The notes beneath the pieces are model-generated. The model had not been told where the DNA came from. It made no database searches and was given only the letters and a program-made list of their open reading frames with translations. Both the position numbers and the translations under genes were made by a program. A DNA stretch of 64,000 nt. Source: Takakia lepidozioides. Taxonomy: Eukaryota > Streptophyta > Takakiopsida > Takakiales > Takakiaceae. Shown here one piece after another: positions 28,398-37,931 of this stretch; positions within the stretch are counted from its first letter, which is position 1, and each line of letters starts with the position of its first letter. The stretch lies in assembly GCA_030704615.1 (NCBI GenBank), contig CM060734.1, positions 34,984,042 through 35,048,041 on the forward strand, given 5' to 3'.

Positions 28398-28864
28398 GCG
28401 CTGATACCATATTAGAAGCAGACAAAATACTCAGCATCAGCAACCAAGTATGCACGCACTTGGCAATAGCAGTTAATACACATACAAGGGTACTTCCAGT
28501 ACTTCGGCAACATTGTGTTAAAGCATAAACACTCACACTCTGGGAGACACCTCGCATGAGTGTGTGCAACACATGACCATTGCCGACACAACAAAGATCC
28601 TTACAACGTCCTTAGGCAAGGACTCACTCTTCTCTGCGGCCAGAGAATAACTCACAACCCACTTGACTCTACTCTTAAGTTAGACATAGAACAAGACAGT
28701 GGAAAGCATAGCCTCCTTTCCCTCTTGGCAACAGCTAACCTAAGCGGAAAAACTAAGTGTGATGATTAGTTTCAAGAAGCTGGATTCAAATCTGCCTACA
28801 GATCACGGGGTGCCTATATACGCCCAACACTATACACCGTATACCGCAGAGTCTATTCTTTACA
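28398..28864 (-). mobile_element. Copia LTR with adjoining primer-binding site
   Basis: Read on the minus strand, the element's coding end is followed by GAGTGGGAG, a purine tract, then TGTAAAGAATAG starting at 28864, a plausible LTR start. A TATA-like GTATATAGG lies near 28813-28821. The LTR runs to about 28410. Directly after it comes TGGTATCAGCGC (28398-28409), nearly the usual Copia primer-binding site complementary to initiator-Met tRNA. The LTR is about 455 bases. A coding end on one side and a primer site on the other means either a tandem arrangement of two copies sharing one LTR, or a recombined element. The 3' LTR end does not show a clean CA. Confidence 0.6.
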
Positions 28865-30170
28865 CTCCCACTCGAGGTGAAGTGCTGTGATCTTCAATGC
28901 GAGCTTCAGTAAGACCCAGCATCCCCTTTAGTTGTTCAAAGCGAGGCTTCGGCATTGGCTTGGTCAGTAAATCAGCAAGATTTTCTCTGAGGCGATGAAC
29001 TCCAGTCGAATTGTACCGCGAACATGCTCATCTCTTATCTTGTGATACTGTACATCGATATGCAGCAATTCGGGTCAGATGGGATCGCAAGAGGGGTTGC
29101 ATTATCAAAACTGTCCTTGGCCAGAAATCTATCACATATCTGGACTGCTCAATCTGCAGGGTTCTTTTGGCTCTGTCTCGTGTAATGCGCCGTAAGCCTA
29201 CGTAAAACTCGGGATTGCAACTAGTTAGTTTGAAGGCTTTGCCCATGTAGCCTATCATTGTGGTGACTCCGGTGGTTGACACACTACAGATAATTCCGTC
29301 ATCTACAAAAATGATAAGGATGAGTCTGGGATTGGCTGTGCTAAGATATACACAAGGATCGGCTGTAGTGGGAACTAGGCTATATTCGGTCAGGATATCG
29401 TTAAAACGCTGATTCCAGACTCTACTTGACTGTTTCAGACCATACAAAGCTTTGTTCAACTTACAGACTTTAATACAAGTGGAAATTGATCTTCGAAGCC
29501 GAGGGGGGGTGCCATGAAGATGTCTTTGGTTATCTCCCCGTGCAATAAGGCTATGGTTACATCGAATTGGGTCATCTCAAGATCCTCCGTTGCTGCAATC
29601 GACAAAATTGTGCGGATAGAGTTGAATTTCACTACAGGGCTGAATCGTCTCTTCATAGTCAATTCCTTCCTGCTGAGTAAATCCCTTTGCCACTAGTCTT
29701 GCTTTGTAGTTCGATGTTACCTTGCAGATTGTGTTTTAACTTGAATATCCATTTGTTCCTGATGAGATTTCTTCCATTAGGCAGGTTACAAACAGACCAT
29801 GTGTTGTTTTCAAGCAAGGCATCATACTCTGCCTGCATTGCATCTCTCCAGCTAGCTGATTGCGGTGACTACAAGGTGTCATGCATAGTAAGGGGTTCTT
29901 GCGATACTGTGCTAGGGTTGGCTTATGCTACGTAAGCCTAGTCACCGTACCGGTCGACTGGCTTCCGCTCTCTGCCGTTGTATGGAGGTACCGTTACGAA
30001 TTCTCCCACTGTAGGAATGGATTCGGCTGCTACTGCTTGTCCGACTCCCACTATTTGTATAGCCGATACTGCAACTCCAGTTGACTCTATTTCGGCTTCC
30101 TGAGCTGGCACTGTAAGCGGTTGGGATTCTGTGCACGTCGGCTGCTCTGGCCAACATGCTGATGGCATCG
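28865..30170 (-). mobile_element. Ty1/Copia retrotransposon pol fragment (reverse transcriptase)
   Basis: From 30170 downward there is a polar linker, then SPQSASWRDAMQAEYDALL, the KWIFKLKH start of Copia reverse transcriptase and SPVVKFNSIRTILSIAA. QFDVTIALLHGEI follows, then NKALYGLKQSSRVWN and the catalytic IIFVDDGII (29270-29310), the YxDD-type metal site. RNase H is almost wholly deleted: near 29060 the text jumps to HIDVQYHKIRDEH, then NLADLLTKPMPKPRFEQL and the element's end. Several frameshifts and stops break the frame. An old, inactive copy. Confidence 0.88.
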
Positions 30171-30840
30171 GGAAGTCGGTGGTTATGTCTTATTCTCTTT
30201 GAATTGATGCGAGTGAGTAGATCTTCATGACAACATAGATACCTGCTGTGGAATGGGATAGAGGGAGGATGGATAACAAAAAAAAAAAAAAAAAAAAAAA
30301 TCTAGTCTGATAATGAGCAAGCTAGGATCACCCAAGGGGAATGTGTAGCTCATCTCTTGGAGACGCTGAAATGGGCACTGTGCACTGTTTTACACAGATT
30401 TGCAGTCAGAAAAAGAGGCTGGCAGGGGTGGGATCACATGAAATAGAGTCACCTGCTAACTCGAGGATATGACTTAGAGGGTTCAGTGTGGATGTTTGAA
30501 CCAGTGAAGAGCACCTCCAGAATTAGTAAATGTGTATCCTACATGTGCAACGCACTACTAATGTGGGATGGATTTGTGCATAGATCCCTGTAGGCATGTG
30601 CAATGTCCTCTTCTTGAACTGAGTTTCTTTTATTGCAAGCAACGACCATACAGGGTTTTCTTTCTTCCGCTGCAGCTTTGTATGGTTAGCTAGTCCTAGA
30701 TCTCTGACATGATTGAATGAAACATAGTTAGTAAGCCCACTTAAGTGAGGGCCCCTTTTTTCATGCTACACTAATGCTAAATCTAGTAAATTACTGACTC
30801 GGACTGATTGCATAGACGGTAATAGGAGAGTTGCACTACA
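30171..30840. other. region between two Copia fragments, probably LTR-derived
   Basis: It contains a 23-base A run at 30278-30300 and no gene. The part below 30849 read on the minus strand follows a G8 purine tract and begins TGTCAAATC, so much of it is likely the 3' LTR of the second Copia fragment. The far LTR end could not be placed. Confidence 0.4.
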
Positions 30841-31370
30841 GATTTGACACCCCCCCCTCAGTCCTCAGACAGCCAGATGCTATGCTTTCAAGATGTCGAA
30901 GACGAGAGGAATGCAAGGTGCTGGAGTGGAGCAGATGTCACGAGTTAATTCTCATGTGTTGATTTCTCTACGAAATAAAAGAAGCTATGCTTCTCGTTAG
31001 CTTTTACCCCCCTCCCTCTGTTATACTGCACATTCCAAGCCTTTCTCTAAACTTCTCCAATTTGATCAGTCCCAACGGCTTTGTGAAAATATCAGCGACT
31101 TGTTAGCAAGTTGGCACATGAATTAGATCAATCTCCTTGCTTTCAACCTTCTCGCGTGGTGCACTTTGATATGTTGTGTCCTTGCATGGAATACAGGATT
31201 TCTGGCAATTTTGGCGCTACTTTGGTTGTCACACAGGAGAACGGTCGATCCTTCTCCCAAGATTCCGATTTCCTCCGAGAGTCTCCTTAGCCAAGTTGCC
31301 TCCTTGGCAGCTTCAGTTCTACAGCTTGACGACATTCATTTCTCCATTCGCTGTTATGGCGTGAGGAGTC
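30841..31370 (-). mobile_element. Copia RNase H, 3' end and polypurine tract
   Basis: Minus-strand frames give the Copia RNase H block EAAKEATWLRRLSEEIG, then CDNQSSAKIARNPVFHAR and QHIKVHHA (31123-31335). After a frame break comes VADIFTKPLGLIKLEKFRER and a stop near 31005. About 150 bases further on, a run of eight G with TG directly after it (30849-30857) fits a polypurine tract next to an LTR. It has the same orientation as the fragment at 28.9-30.2 kb but lies on the 5' side of that fragment's linker, so the two are remnants of different insertions. The wording of the C-terminus also differs (LGLIKLEKFRE against MPKPRFEQLKG). Confidence 0.8.
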
Positions 31371-33472
31371 TGTAAGTAGAAGGGTTTATTGCCAAAAGAA
31401 GACACTGATGTACAGATGGACTATACCGGGCAACCAAATTTGGGGGTGGGCATAGTTTGTACGCATTTACTCTCATTTCAACACTGGCCGCAAATCGTTT
31501 TCAGACATAAACTCGAGCAGGAATAACCACGAACACCATCTGTGCGTTTTTCTTAGCTAGCTTTCATGCCCGAAGACATATCCATATCTACCAAGTTACC
31601 TCGGGAACAAAAGAGCCCAGTCGTGGTTTTGCGGCCCAGTCCTGATTGAGGCCGAGATCGATGGTTGTGTGACCTGCTTTCTTTTCGCTAGTGATTGTGA
31701 CAGGGCAACTTTGGATTGTAGCCCAATGCATTGAAGTACATATACATAAATGTTAGTGTGATCCGAGCTTGTGACATCCACACAGTGTCGTCGCACACAG
31801 GATGCGTAAACCACACTAATCCCTAAAGGCCGAGTACCGAGATCCTCATCAGTCCCGAGGAAGAATCGGAATGAATATGCAAAGCTCCATGTCCTCCACA
31901 ATTGCCCAGCCAGAGTGGACGTCACGTAATCGTCGTCCTCCAATGCCACACCATCTCTAAGTCATGCGAACCCAGTAGACTTCTGTCGTTGATGTTCGCG
32001 GAGCCTGTCAACACATCTCGATCGTCACCTATCGTGTAGCTTTATCTTTGAGGCCCGAGTGTATTATATAGGCGTTGCAGCAAGGAGTGTTGTCCCCGAC
32101 AGATTGCTCGACACCGGTTGTGATCGTATTATCACCATTTAGACCTGAAATGAAGAAGTGGTTTTCAATGTAGACAAAAGACTGGGCTTATTCTATGAGC
32201 GAACAGTATGCTGCATGGATTCTATTCTCCTCTTTCCTTCCGACCATTGCCCAAACTTCGTATCACTTGGCAACGGCATGGTACACGGGGTCCAACATCA
32301 CCAATTGTCTCCAACTTTGAAACCTGCCCAGGTTCACACCTCCCACCACTCCCTTTCCTTGCCTCATGCGTCTCCATTCTCTTTACTTAATTGCCCCTTA
32401 AGCCTCACTGCTGCCCGCTGGTGAGTACATTTATCCATGTCTGGATCCTCCACGAAGCTCTGCAAGCAGCCTTGTCAAAGAAGCCTAGGCTAGTTATGAC
32501 TTTTTTTATGGAGCGTTTGCGGGCGTTTGTTTTGCTTTGCTTTGTGTCTCCCTTCTTGCTTGTTTGCTCACAAGTGTAGGGATGGTAGTGCCCCCTGCCG
32601 CTCTCCCTAGTGTGCAGGCGGAGGCCATACCCAAGGCCATGTCTTCTCTTTGTGATGAATGGACGGGAAGCCCTACGGTATGCAACAGACCAAAGGGGTA
32701 GGCTGTGTGTTTGTGTCTGGTTTGAAAGCATCATAAAACAGGGAAAGATTTGGGAGGGGAATGGGAGGAGAGCATCGTGGTGGCCACTACCATTGTAGAA
32801 TGCTAACTTGTATAGTAGGAATTTATAAATATGATTGCTGGCCTTTCAGTTTTTCTATCAAAAGCTTCTGAACCATGGGAGAAATTTGAAACAAGAAATT
32901 TCCCCACCCACAGGATATTAGAGCTTTCAGCATTTTCTCAAGCCTGTCCAATGTAGTGAAAACAATGGCTTTCACTTAAGACTATGGAGGAGTTCCTCTC
33001 AATGAGAAGACTACCCGTTGCATTGCAACAGAAAACTTACGACATTGTTACACCAGACCCAGAAAACGGCATCCACGATCCCATTGGGGGGTGGGGTTTA
33101 CAGTACAGATGTAGGCAGCACACTATCAATGTGAACTTCAGTACAGTTCATATGGTGGTTCAATCTCACCATACACCCAGGGTTCCCTCAGGGATGTGAG
33201 TTTCTGCTAGTGTCCTTTTCCTTGTAAGAGAATGCAACAGGTACCAAAAATCTTTGCATGGTTGCTAAGGCCAGAGTCGTCAGAAACAAAAAGGTGGAGA
33301 ACCCAACTAAGGTGTCCAAGGAGTTGGAGTGGGCGAGGTGTATTGCAGTGGAGGTGGAACGAAGGTAAGAAAAAACTTTTTGTTGATTCCAGAAAATGTG
33401 TTATGATTCAAGGCTACAGAGTCATGTATCTGTCAAATTGGTGTTTTATGCACATTTTGGGGTTGACTGTAG
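31371..33472. other. no recognisable gene
   Basis: Minus-strand 31596-31949 is open for 117 residues but matches nothing known to me; because it adjoins the Copia piece it may be element-derived. The region 32150-33200 has short frames only. The plus frame at 32984-33199 precedes the PP2C fragment and could be an unrecognised part of it. Confidence 0.4.
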
Positions 33473-33851
33473 GGTCCACGCTTAGACTTTGTGGGGCCAA
33501 CGCCAGGGAGCACAGCTGTGGTAGCACTGAGTCCTGATAAGTATCTACTGGTGGCCAACGCCGGAGACTCACTTTGTATCATGCCACCATGGCAATGTAT
33601 AGTATGTAGCTTCTTCTGCGTATGTGTGCTAGGAGCAGGGAAGAGAGAAGAGAGAAGAGTGGCATGATAGATTAATAAAAGGTTGACGGCACAGAAATTG
33701 GACAAATTTTGCTTCTGTGGTCACTGATCCAGCGTTTTGTAGCTTTGTTGAAATCAACAGTCTTGTCTATACAAAAAAAGGATTCTAATGGCTGGTGGAT
33801 TCATCCATGGTCAGCGCTTAAATGGTAGCCTGAATCTAACTAGAGCCATAG
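33473..33851 (+). pseudogene. PP2C-type Ser/Thr protein phosphatase fragment
   Basis: An exon of 43 codons (33473-33601) is bounded by tgtag|GGT and ATA|gtatgt. It reads GPTPGSTAVVALSP, then DKYLLVANAGDSLCIM, the conserved central motif of plant PP2C (GPTSGSTA...LYVANAGDSR). A second piece, 33779-33851, reads RILMAGGFIHGQRLNGSLNL then TRAIG and ends at a good donor, G|gtggtt. That is the SLAxSRAxGD region. The family Arg after AGDS is Leu here. The catalytic DGHGG and GIWD exons are not found on either side, and the intervening exon (HKP motif) is missing. I infer a decayed partial gene copy, though unseen distant exons cannot be excluded. Confidence 0.75.
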
Positions 33852-34212
33852 GTGGTTTGTGATACAGTGACTTCCTAGGGGAAGAAACTGTGTGTGGGTT
33901 TGTTGGATGTTTCAAGTTTTCTTCAAAGTATGTTTGTGCCATTGTGTGTAACTCCAATTTTACGTCTGTCCATATGCAGGGAGATACTGCAGTCAGACCT
34001 TGACCATGACCATTGCTTTTGAAAGAAGACCCAGAAATGGAGTCAACAAGAACTCTGTTGGCACTTGTGGGAATGTGATGACATTATGTAAGGTGGTAAA
34101 ACTAAAAGAGACACTTCAAATTTTGAACCAACAAGGCATTTAGCAGATGCCAATATTTAACATCTGTCTCTTGTAGGAGTGTATCAAAATAAAAGACCTA
34201 GAAACAGGAAAG
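33852..34212. other. no recognisable gene
   Basis: A short spacer between the PP2C fragment and an LTR remnant. No PP2C C-terminal exon could be recognised. Confidence 0.4.
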
Positions 34213-34525
34213 CAGGTACCCACCACGGTCCCATTGGACCGTGATGAGTCCCAAGACTCCCCACGACTCCCACCACAAGGTCTTCGCCCCCATGGTGAGT
34301 CCTATGCTACCCCCACTAAGTCCTACTAAGCTACCACCACCCTTCATGGAACCACCCCCACCGCAACCCGGTGTGTGGGGCTCCACCTAGTGAGCGCCTC
34401 CGCTTCCTTGGGCACTCAAGGGTGCTTCAGCCCCCCGCATCTATTGTTGCCACTGCCCCCACCACAGGGGCAGCCCCTCTCGTGTCCCGACCCCCTGCCC
34501 TCAAGGCAAAAGACCGCAACATACA
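34213..34525 (+). mobile_element. truncated LTR, second copy of the solo LTR at 38.5-39.3 kb
   Basis: This stretch matches 38940-39251 almost throughout, with shared blocks GGACCGTGATGAGTCCCAAG, CCCCCATGGTGAGTCCTATG, CACCTAGTGAGCGCCTCCGC and CCCCACCACAGGGGCAGCCC. It ends CGCAACA where the other copy ends CGCGACA, so it keeps the 3' LTR end. Its 5' ~410 bases are missing, and similarity stops at about 34213. Inserted in the same direction as the other copy. By eye the two are roughly nine-tenths identical, with a 10-base indel at the TGAGTGCCTT block. Confidence 0.8.
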
Positions 34526-34666
34526 GGATCTGGAGGTAGAAAGAGACATTTTTTTGTGAGGAATTTGGGATGTCTAGCCGCATGGTCCCTACTGTGAGGG
34601 AATTTCTTCATTTTCCGACCTCCTCGTATCGAACACTTGAGTTGTGCCCCGAGCTTTGAATCTTAT

Positions 34667-35640
34667 CTTGTTGGGGCAGTTTAATGCTATGTGATCATCT
34701 TCTCCGCAATAAAGACATAAACCCTAAAGCGCCATTTTTGTTTTTCTTGTGGCGTCAATGGCTTGAATCAGACAGCATCAATCTGCAGATGATCATTACC
34801 GGATGTCTGATGGATCGTTGTGTTTGGTGTCGTAGTAGCAGCGGCATGGTGCGTCGTCGACCATCCAGATCGCTTCTCTTGACGTCTTTCGAACAAACGA
34901 TTATCGCATGCAATGACTTAGGTGATGAATTCGCTCAGTGTATTCACGTTTGGCATTGTCAGCAACAAATTTTTTATATCATCTTTTAGGCCACATCGAA
35001 ACTGACTAATGAGGCTCTTCTCATTCTAGTCGAGGTCGCACGCAAGTTGTCAAAATTCGGCAGCATAAACGGAAGCTGGACGTGTTCCTAATCGAAGATT
35101 TCGCATCTTTGTCTCTGCAACTCTCTCTCTATCATTCTCTCCAAACGTTGCAGTGAACTCGGACATGAACGCTTTAAAATTGTATAGTAAATGCGAATTT
35201 TTCTCTAATAGCGGTGCAAACCAAGATATGACAGTGTCTGATAGAATGGTGCCCACGAATCCCACTTGAATACCTTCATCAGGGTAGCGTTGTGGATGTA
35301 CATGTAGTCGTAGGAATAATCGTACTTGTTGAACAAAACCGCGAAATCTGGATCTCGTCCCATTAAATTTCTCGGGCATGCTGACCTTTGGTTTCTTTGT
35401 AATCTGTTGAAGATTTGGATGAACCGTTGCAGTATGAGTTGTTATAGTAAGGACTCGTAAGGTTGCAGATCTATTGTTCGACTCCTTCAACTCTGAAATT
35501 TGTTGTTGCAAATTGTTGAGAGCGTTGCCAAGATCTTGAGACTGATCAGCTTGGAGTTGGGCAGTAGAGGTACGAAGTTCTTGCATCTGGAGCTGAAGAC
35601 TCTGCAATGTGACGACCATTTTCGCAAATGTGCCTTCCAT
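34667..35640 (-). mobile_element. Ty3/Gypsy gag fragment (Tf2/Tcn1-like)
   Basis: From ATG 35640 the minus strand encodes 196 residues. A coiled-coil-like Gln/Leu-rich start (LQSLQLQMQELRTS) is followed by KPKVSMPEKFNGTRSRFRGF, VGFVGTILSDTVISWFAPLL and FKAFMSEFTATFGENDRE, the matrix/capsid core of Gypsy gag. After a stop near 35050 and further breaks, a zinc knuckle CLYCGEDDHIALNC lies at 34675-34725, the usual CCHC end of gag. Nothing of protease or polymerase follows; the truncated LTR begins below. The core resembles chromovirus gag of the Tf2/Tcn1 type, known from fungi and reported from mosses and lycophytes. That lineage call is my inference. Confidence 0.85.
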
Positions 35641-36240
35641 CTTAATTAACTAAGGAACAAACTTTAGTCTCGCCAAACTGTCAAGGACGAGAACATGACT
35701 GAACACAAACAAGAGATCAGACTAGAGGTACAAAACTAGACAAGAAGTCAAGGTCAGCATGGCCGAATGCATGATGAGTAAATCTTTATAACAATGAACA
35801 AGAGTACAAGACATTGGAATGCTACTCGAATAATGGAATTCTAGAAACTGGACGGAGTACCACATACTAGAAACTGGGCTAGAGTACTGGGAACTGGACT
35901 AGAATACTGGGAACAGTAGCTTGAACTGGTGTTGGCGAGACTGAAGAGTGTCCAGTCTCACCTCTTATATATACTGGCTACTAGGAGGTTCCCTAAGAGG
36001 CTTCCCCAAATGAGGTTTCTTGATGGAGAAGTTTCCTTAAACAAAGGAGGTATCTTGATGGAGAAGTCACTAGAAGCATGCGTGTCTTTTCCGAATCGAC
36101 TGGGTGTCTGCCAACCACTCCGAGAACCACTTGGCAGTAAGCGAGACTACTGGAGAGTCGAAACGGACAATGTGGGGCCACGGGGGCATTTCAAACGGCA
36201 GGCAGAAGTGGGGTCAACAACTCCAGAGTCGTAGAAAAAA
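35641..36240 (-). mobile_element. probable 5' LTR and leader of the Gypsy element
   Basis: It lies directly 5' of the gag start. Minus-strand reading shows a TATA box, GTATATATAAGAGG, at about 35964-35977, with a likely transcription start before CTCGCCAACACC. The stretch ends in TTGACAGTTTGGCGAGAC close to gag. Exact LTR borders, the matching 3' LTR and a clean primer-binding site could not be found, so the limits are approximate. Confidence 0.4.
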
Positions 36241-36489
36241 TCCGGGCTATTTAATTAATTACGTAAATACATAAAATTTGAAAAAGCGGAAATTACAAGT
36301 GGTTCTAATTACTGCACATGCGACTAGAAATTTTCATTCATAATTCGATTAATGAAATAAATAAATAAATTTATTAAAGTGAATATGTAGTCGACTCAAC
36401 GACTCCATGAACCACTGCGCATTGATTGCACCCGTGATTCGCGGCCACATTTGCTGGTGTGTTTCACAAAAACATGCAAACAAAATCTG
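36241..36489. other. AT-rich spacer
   Basis: A/T-rich spacer with no coding signal, between the Gypsy LTR and the PPR fragments. Confidence 0.4.
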
Positions 36490-36740
36490 GCCTTGGGGGC
36501 TTGCATTACTGCCTCCACCTGGAAGTGACATGGAAGGTCCATGGTGACATCAAGAAAGCTGGAATTGTAGGGTTTATCAATCTGAACACTGCCCTGGTGG
36601 ACATGTATGCCGAATGCGGGAGCATTGAAGATGCAAAGGTAGTGTTCGACTGTGGCTCAACGAGATGTGGTGTCGTGGAATACGATGATCACATTGGATG
36701 TATGCATGACTTGTGCAGAAGCAGTGATAGCTGAAGGAGC
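36490..36740 (+). pseudogene. PPR repeat fragment, plus strand
   Basis: The plus strand reads FINLNTALVDMYAECGSIEDA, a PPR helix pair. After a frame change at about 36648 it reads VAQRDVVSWNTMIT, the start of the next repeat, then decays. These are the L/S-type repeats of plant organellar RNA-binding PPR proteins. Only about 1.5 repeats survive. It meets the minus-strand PPR block tail to tail near 36740. Confidence 0.7.
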
Positions 36741-37386
36741 AGGATAGAATGTGGGTCCATATTCATCCAAGAGGGTCGGAATTCAAGCTCCAGATTACCT
36801 ATGGATGAGGCACATGCATTGAGAACACAAATAAATGTGACTTTGTTGGGGCTCACTCCTTCGCACATCATTTGCTCAAAAATCTCCAAAGCCTCCCTAC
36901 CACACCCATGATACATGTTGAGCATATCCTGCAATCATAGCATTCCATGAGAACATATCTTTTTCAGTCATCTTGTGGAACACTTGATGTGCATCCTTCA
37001 TACTCCCACATTTGGCATACATGTTAACAAGCGCATTATCCAGATTAATACATAGTCCAATTCTAGCTTTGATGATCTCAGCATGGATCTCTTTGCCATT
37101 TTCCAAAGCTCCAAGGCTGGCACAAGCCTTGAGAATGCAGATGAATGTAACCCTGTTGCGTGTCACCCCTTCCTGTATCATTTGTTCATAGATTTCAAAA
37201 GCTTCCTTACCATGCCCATGTTGGGCGTATCCTGATATCATCATAGTCCAAGTAAACACATCTCGTTCAGGCATTAGGTCAAACACTTGACGTGCATCCA
37301 CCACGCTCCCACACTTGGCATGCATGTTGATAAGCGTGTTCAAAAGAAAGATGCCTGGCTTGAATCCACTTTGGATTATATGGGCA
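36690..37386 (-). pseudogene. PPR repeat protein fragment, minus strand
   Basis: From about 37386 downward the minus strand gives AHIIQSGFKPGIFLLNTLIN, MHAKCGSVVDARQVFD, ERDVFTWTMMISGYAQHGHG, EMIQ-type helices with NRVTFICILKACASLGALEN, NALVNMYAKCGSMKDAHQVF and DMFSWNAMIAGYAQ. After a frame change comes REALEIFEQMMCEGVSPNKV and TFICVLNACASS. That is about five P-L-S type repeats without the start, organelle leader or an E/DYW end. PPR proteins bind and process or edit chloroplast and mitochondrial RNA. The 5' side is cut at 37386, exactly where the retropepsin-DNMT fragment begins. Frame breaks make it a pseudogene. Confidence 0.85.
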
Positions 37387-37390
37387 GTGC

Positions 37391-37924
37391 ATGGATGCCA
37401 TGGACTCAAGGGTGAAGACAGCCACAGCTGCACCATGGCAAGCGACAACTACAAGGTTGCAGGAGTTTCCAGCTAGACCAGCCATTGAGCATAGTATGGT
37501 AACTCCTGGGGTAGTCCTGATGGACAATCAGGATGGTGTGTTTCAGTTGGGTGGCCCAACCGGGAGGAGGTATAGACCACTACAGGTCTTGTTGGACTCG
37601 AGAGCACAGCCATTGATGTTGGGGAGAGCAGCAATTGTAGGCTTGGGCCTTACAGAGGCGGATTTGGAGCCTTACCCTTTCCAAATTCAAACATCTTTGG
37701 GTGGTTCAAAGAAGGCGCGAGGGATTACACGCCATGAGCTCTTCATTCGATTGCAGCCGGATCACTTTATGGACGGCTCAGTCATGAGAGCTAAAACCAT
37801 TGTTACGGACGCAATGTCCTATGATGTGCTTGTTGGTGGGGCGGTGTTATACCCCATGGGATTCATTTTGGACTTTTGGGAGAAAAACGACATCCTACAG
37901 GCCGGAATGGTAGTTAGGAGATAG
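37391..37924 (+). mobile_element. retropepsin-like aspartic protease of an LTR retroelement
   Basis: A 177-codon frame carries a retropepsin fold: VLLDSRAQPLMLGRAAI has the DSG(A) active-site strand, here with Arg in place of the Gly of the D-S/T-G triad. LGLTEADLEPYPFQIQTSLGG follows. Later come ELFIRLQP, VTDAMSYDVLVGGAVLYPMG and FILDFWEK, where the second hydrophobic-Gly flap and the final D/G strand sit. Retropepsin cuts gag-pol polyproteins. It is followed after 7 bases, in another frame, by the methyltransferase domain, so the two were probably one polyprotein separated by a frameshift. No gag is attached upstream, where PPR sequence begins at once. The Gly-to-Arg change and the truncation indicate a dead copy. 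Confidence 0.75.
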
Positions 37925-37931
37925 TGAGCTC

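Noticed and set aside
31596-31949. integrase or gag of the Copia fragment
   Set aside because: No HHCC or DDE motif and no gag-like text could be read in any frame.
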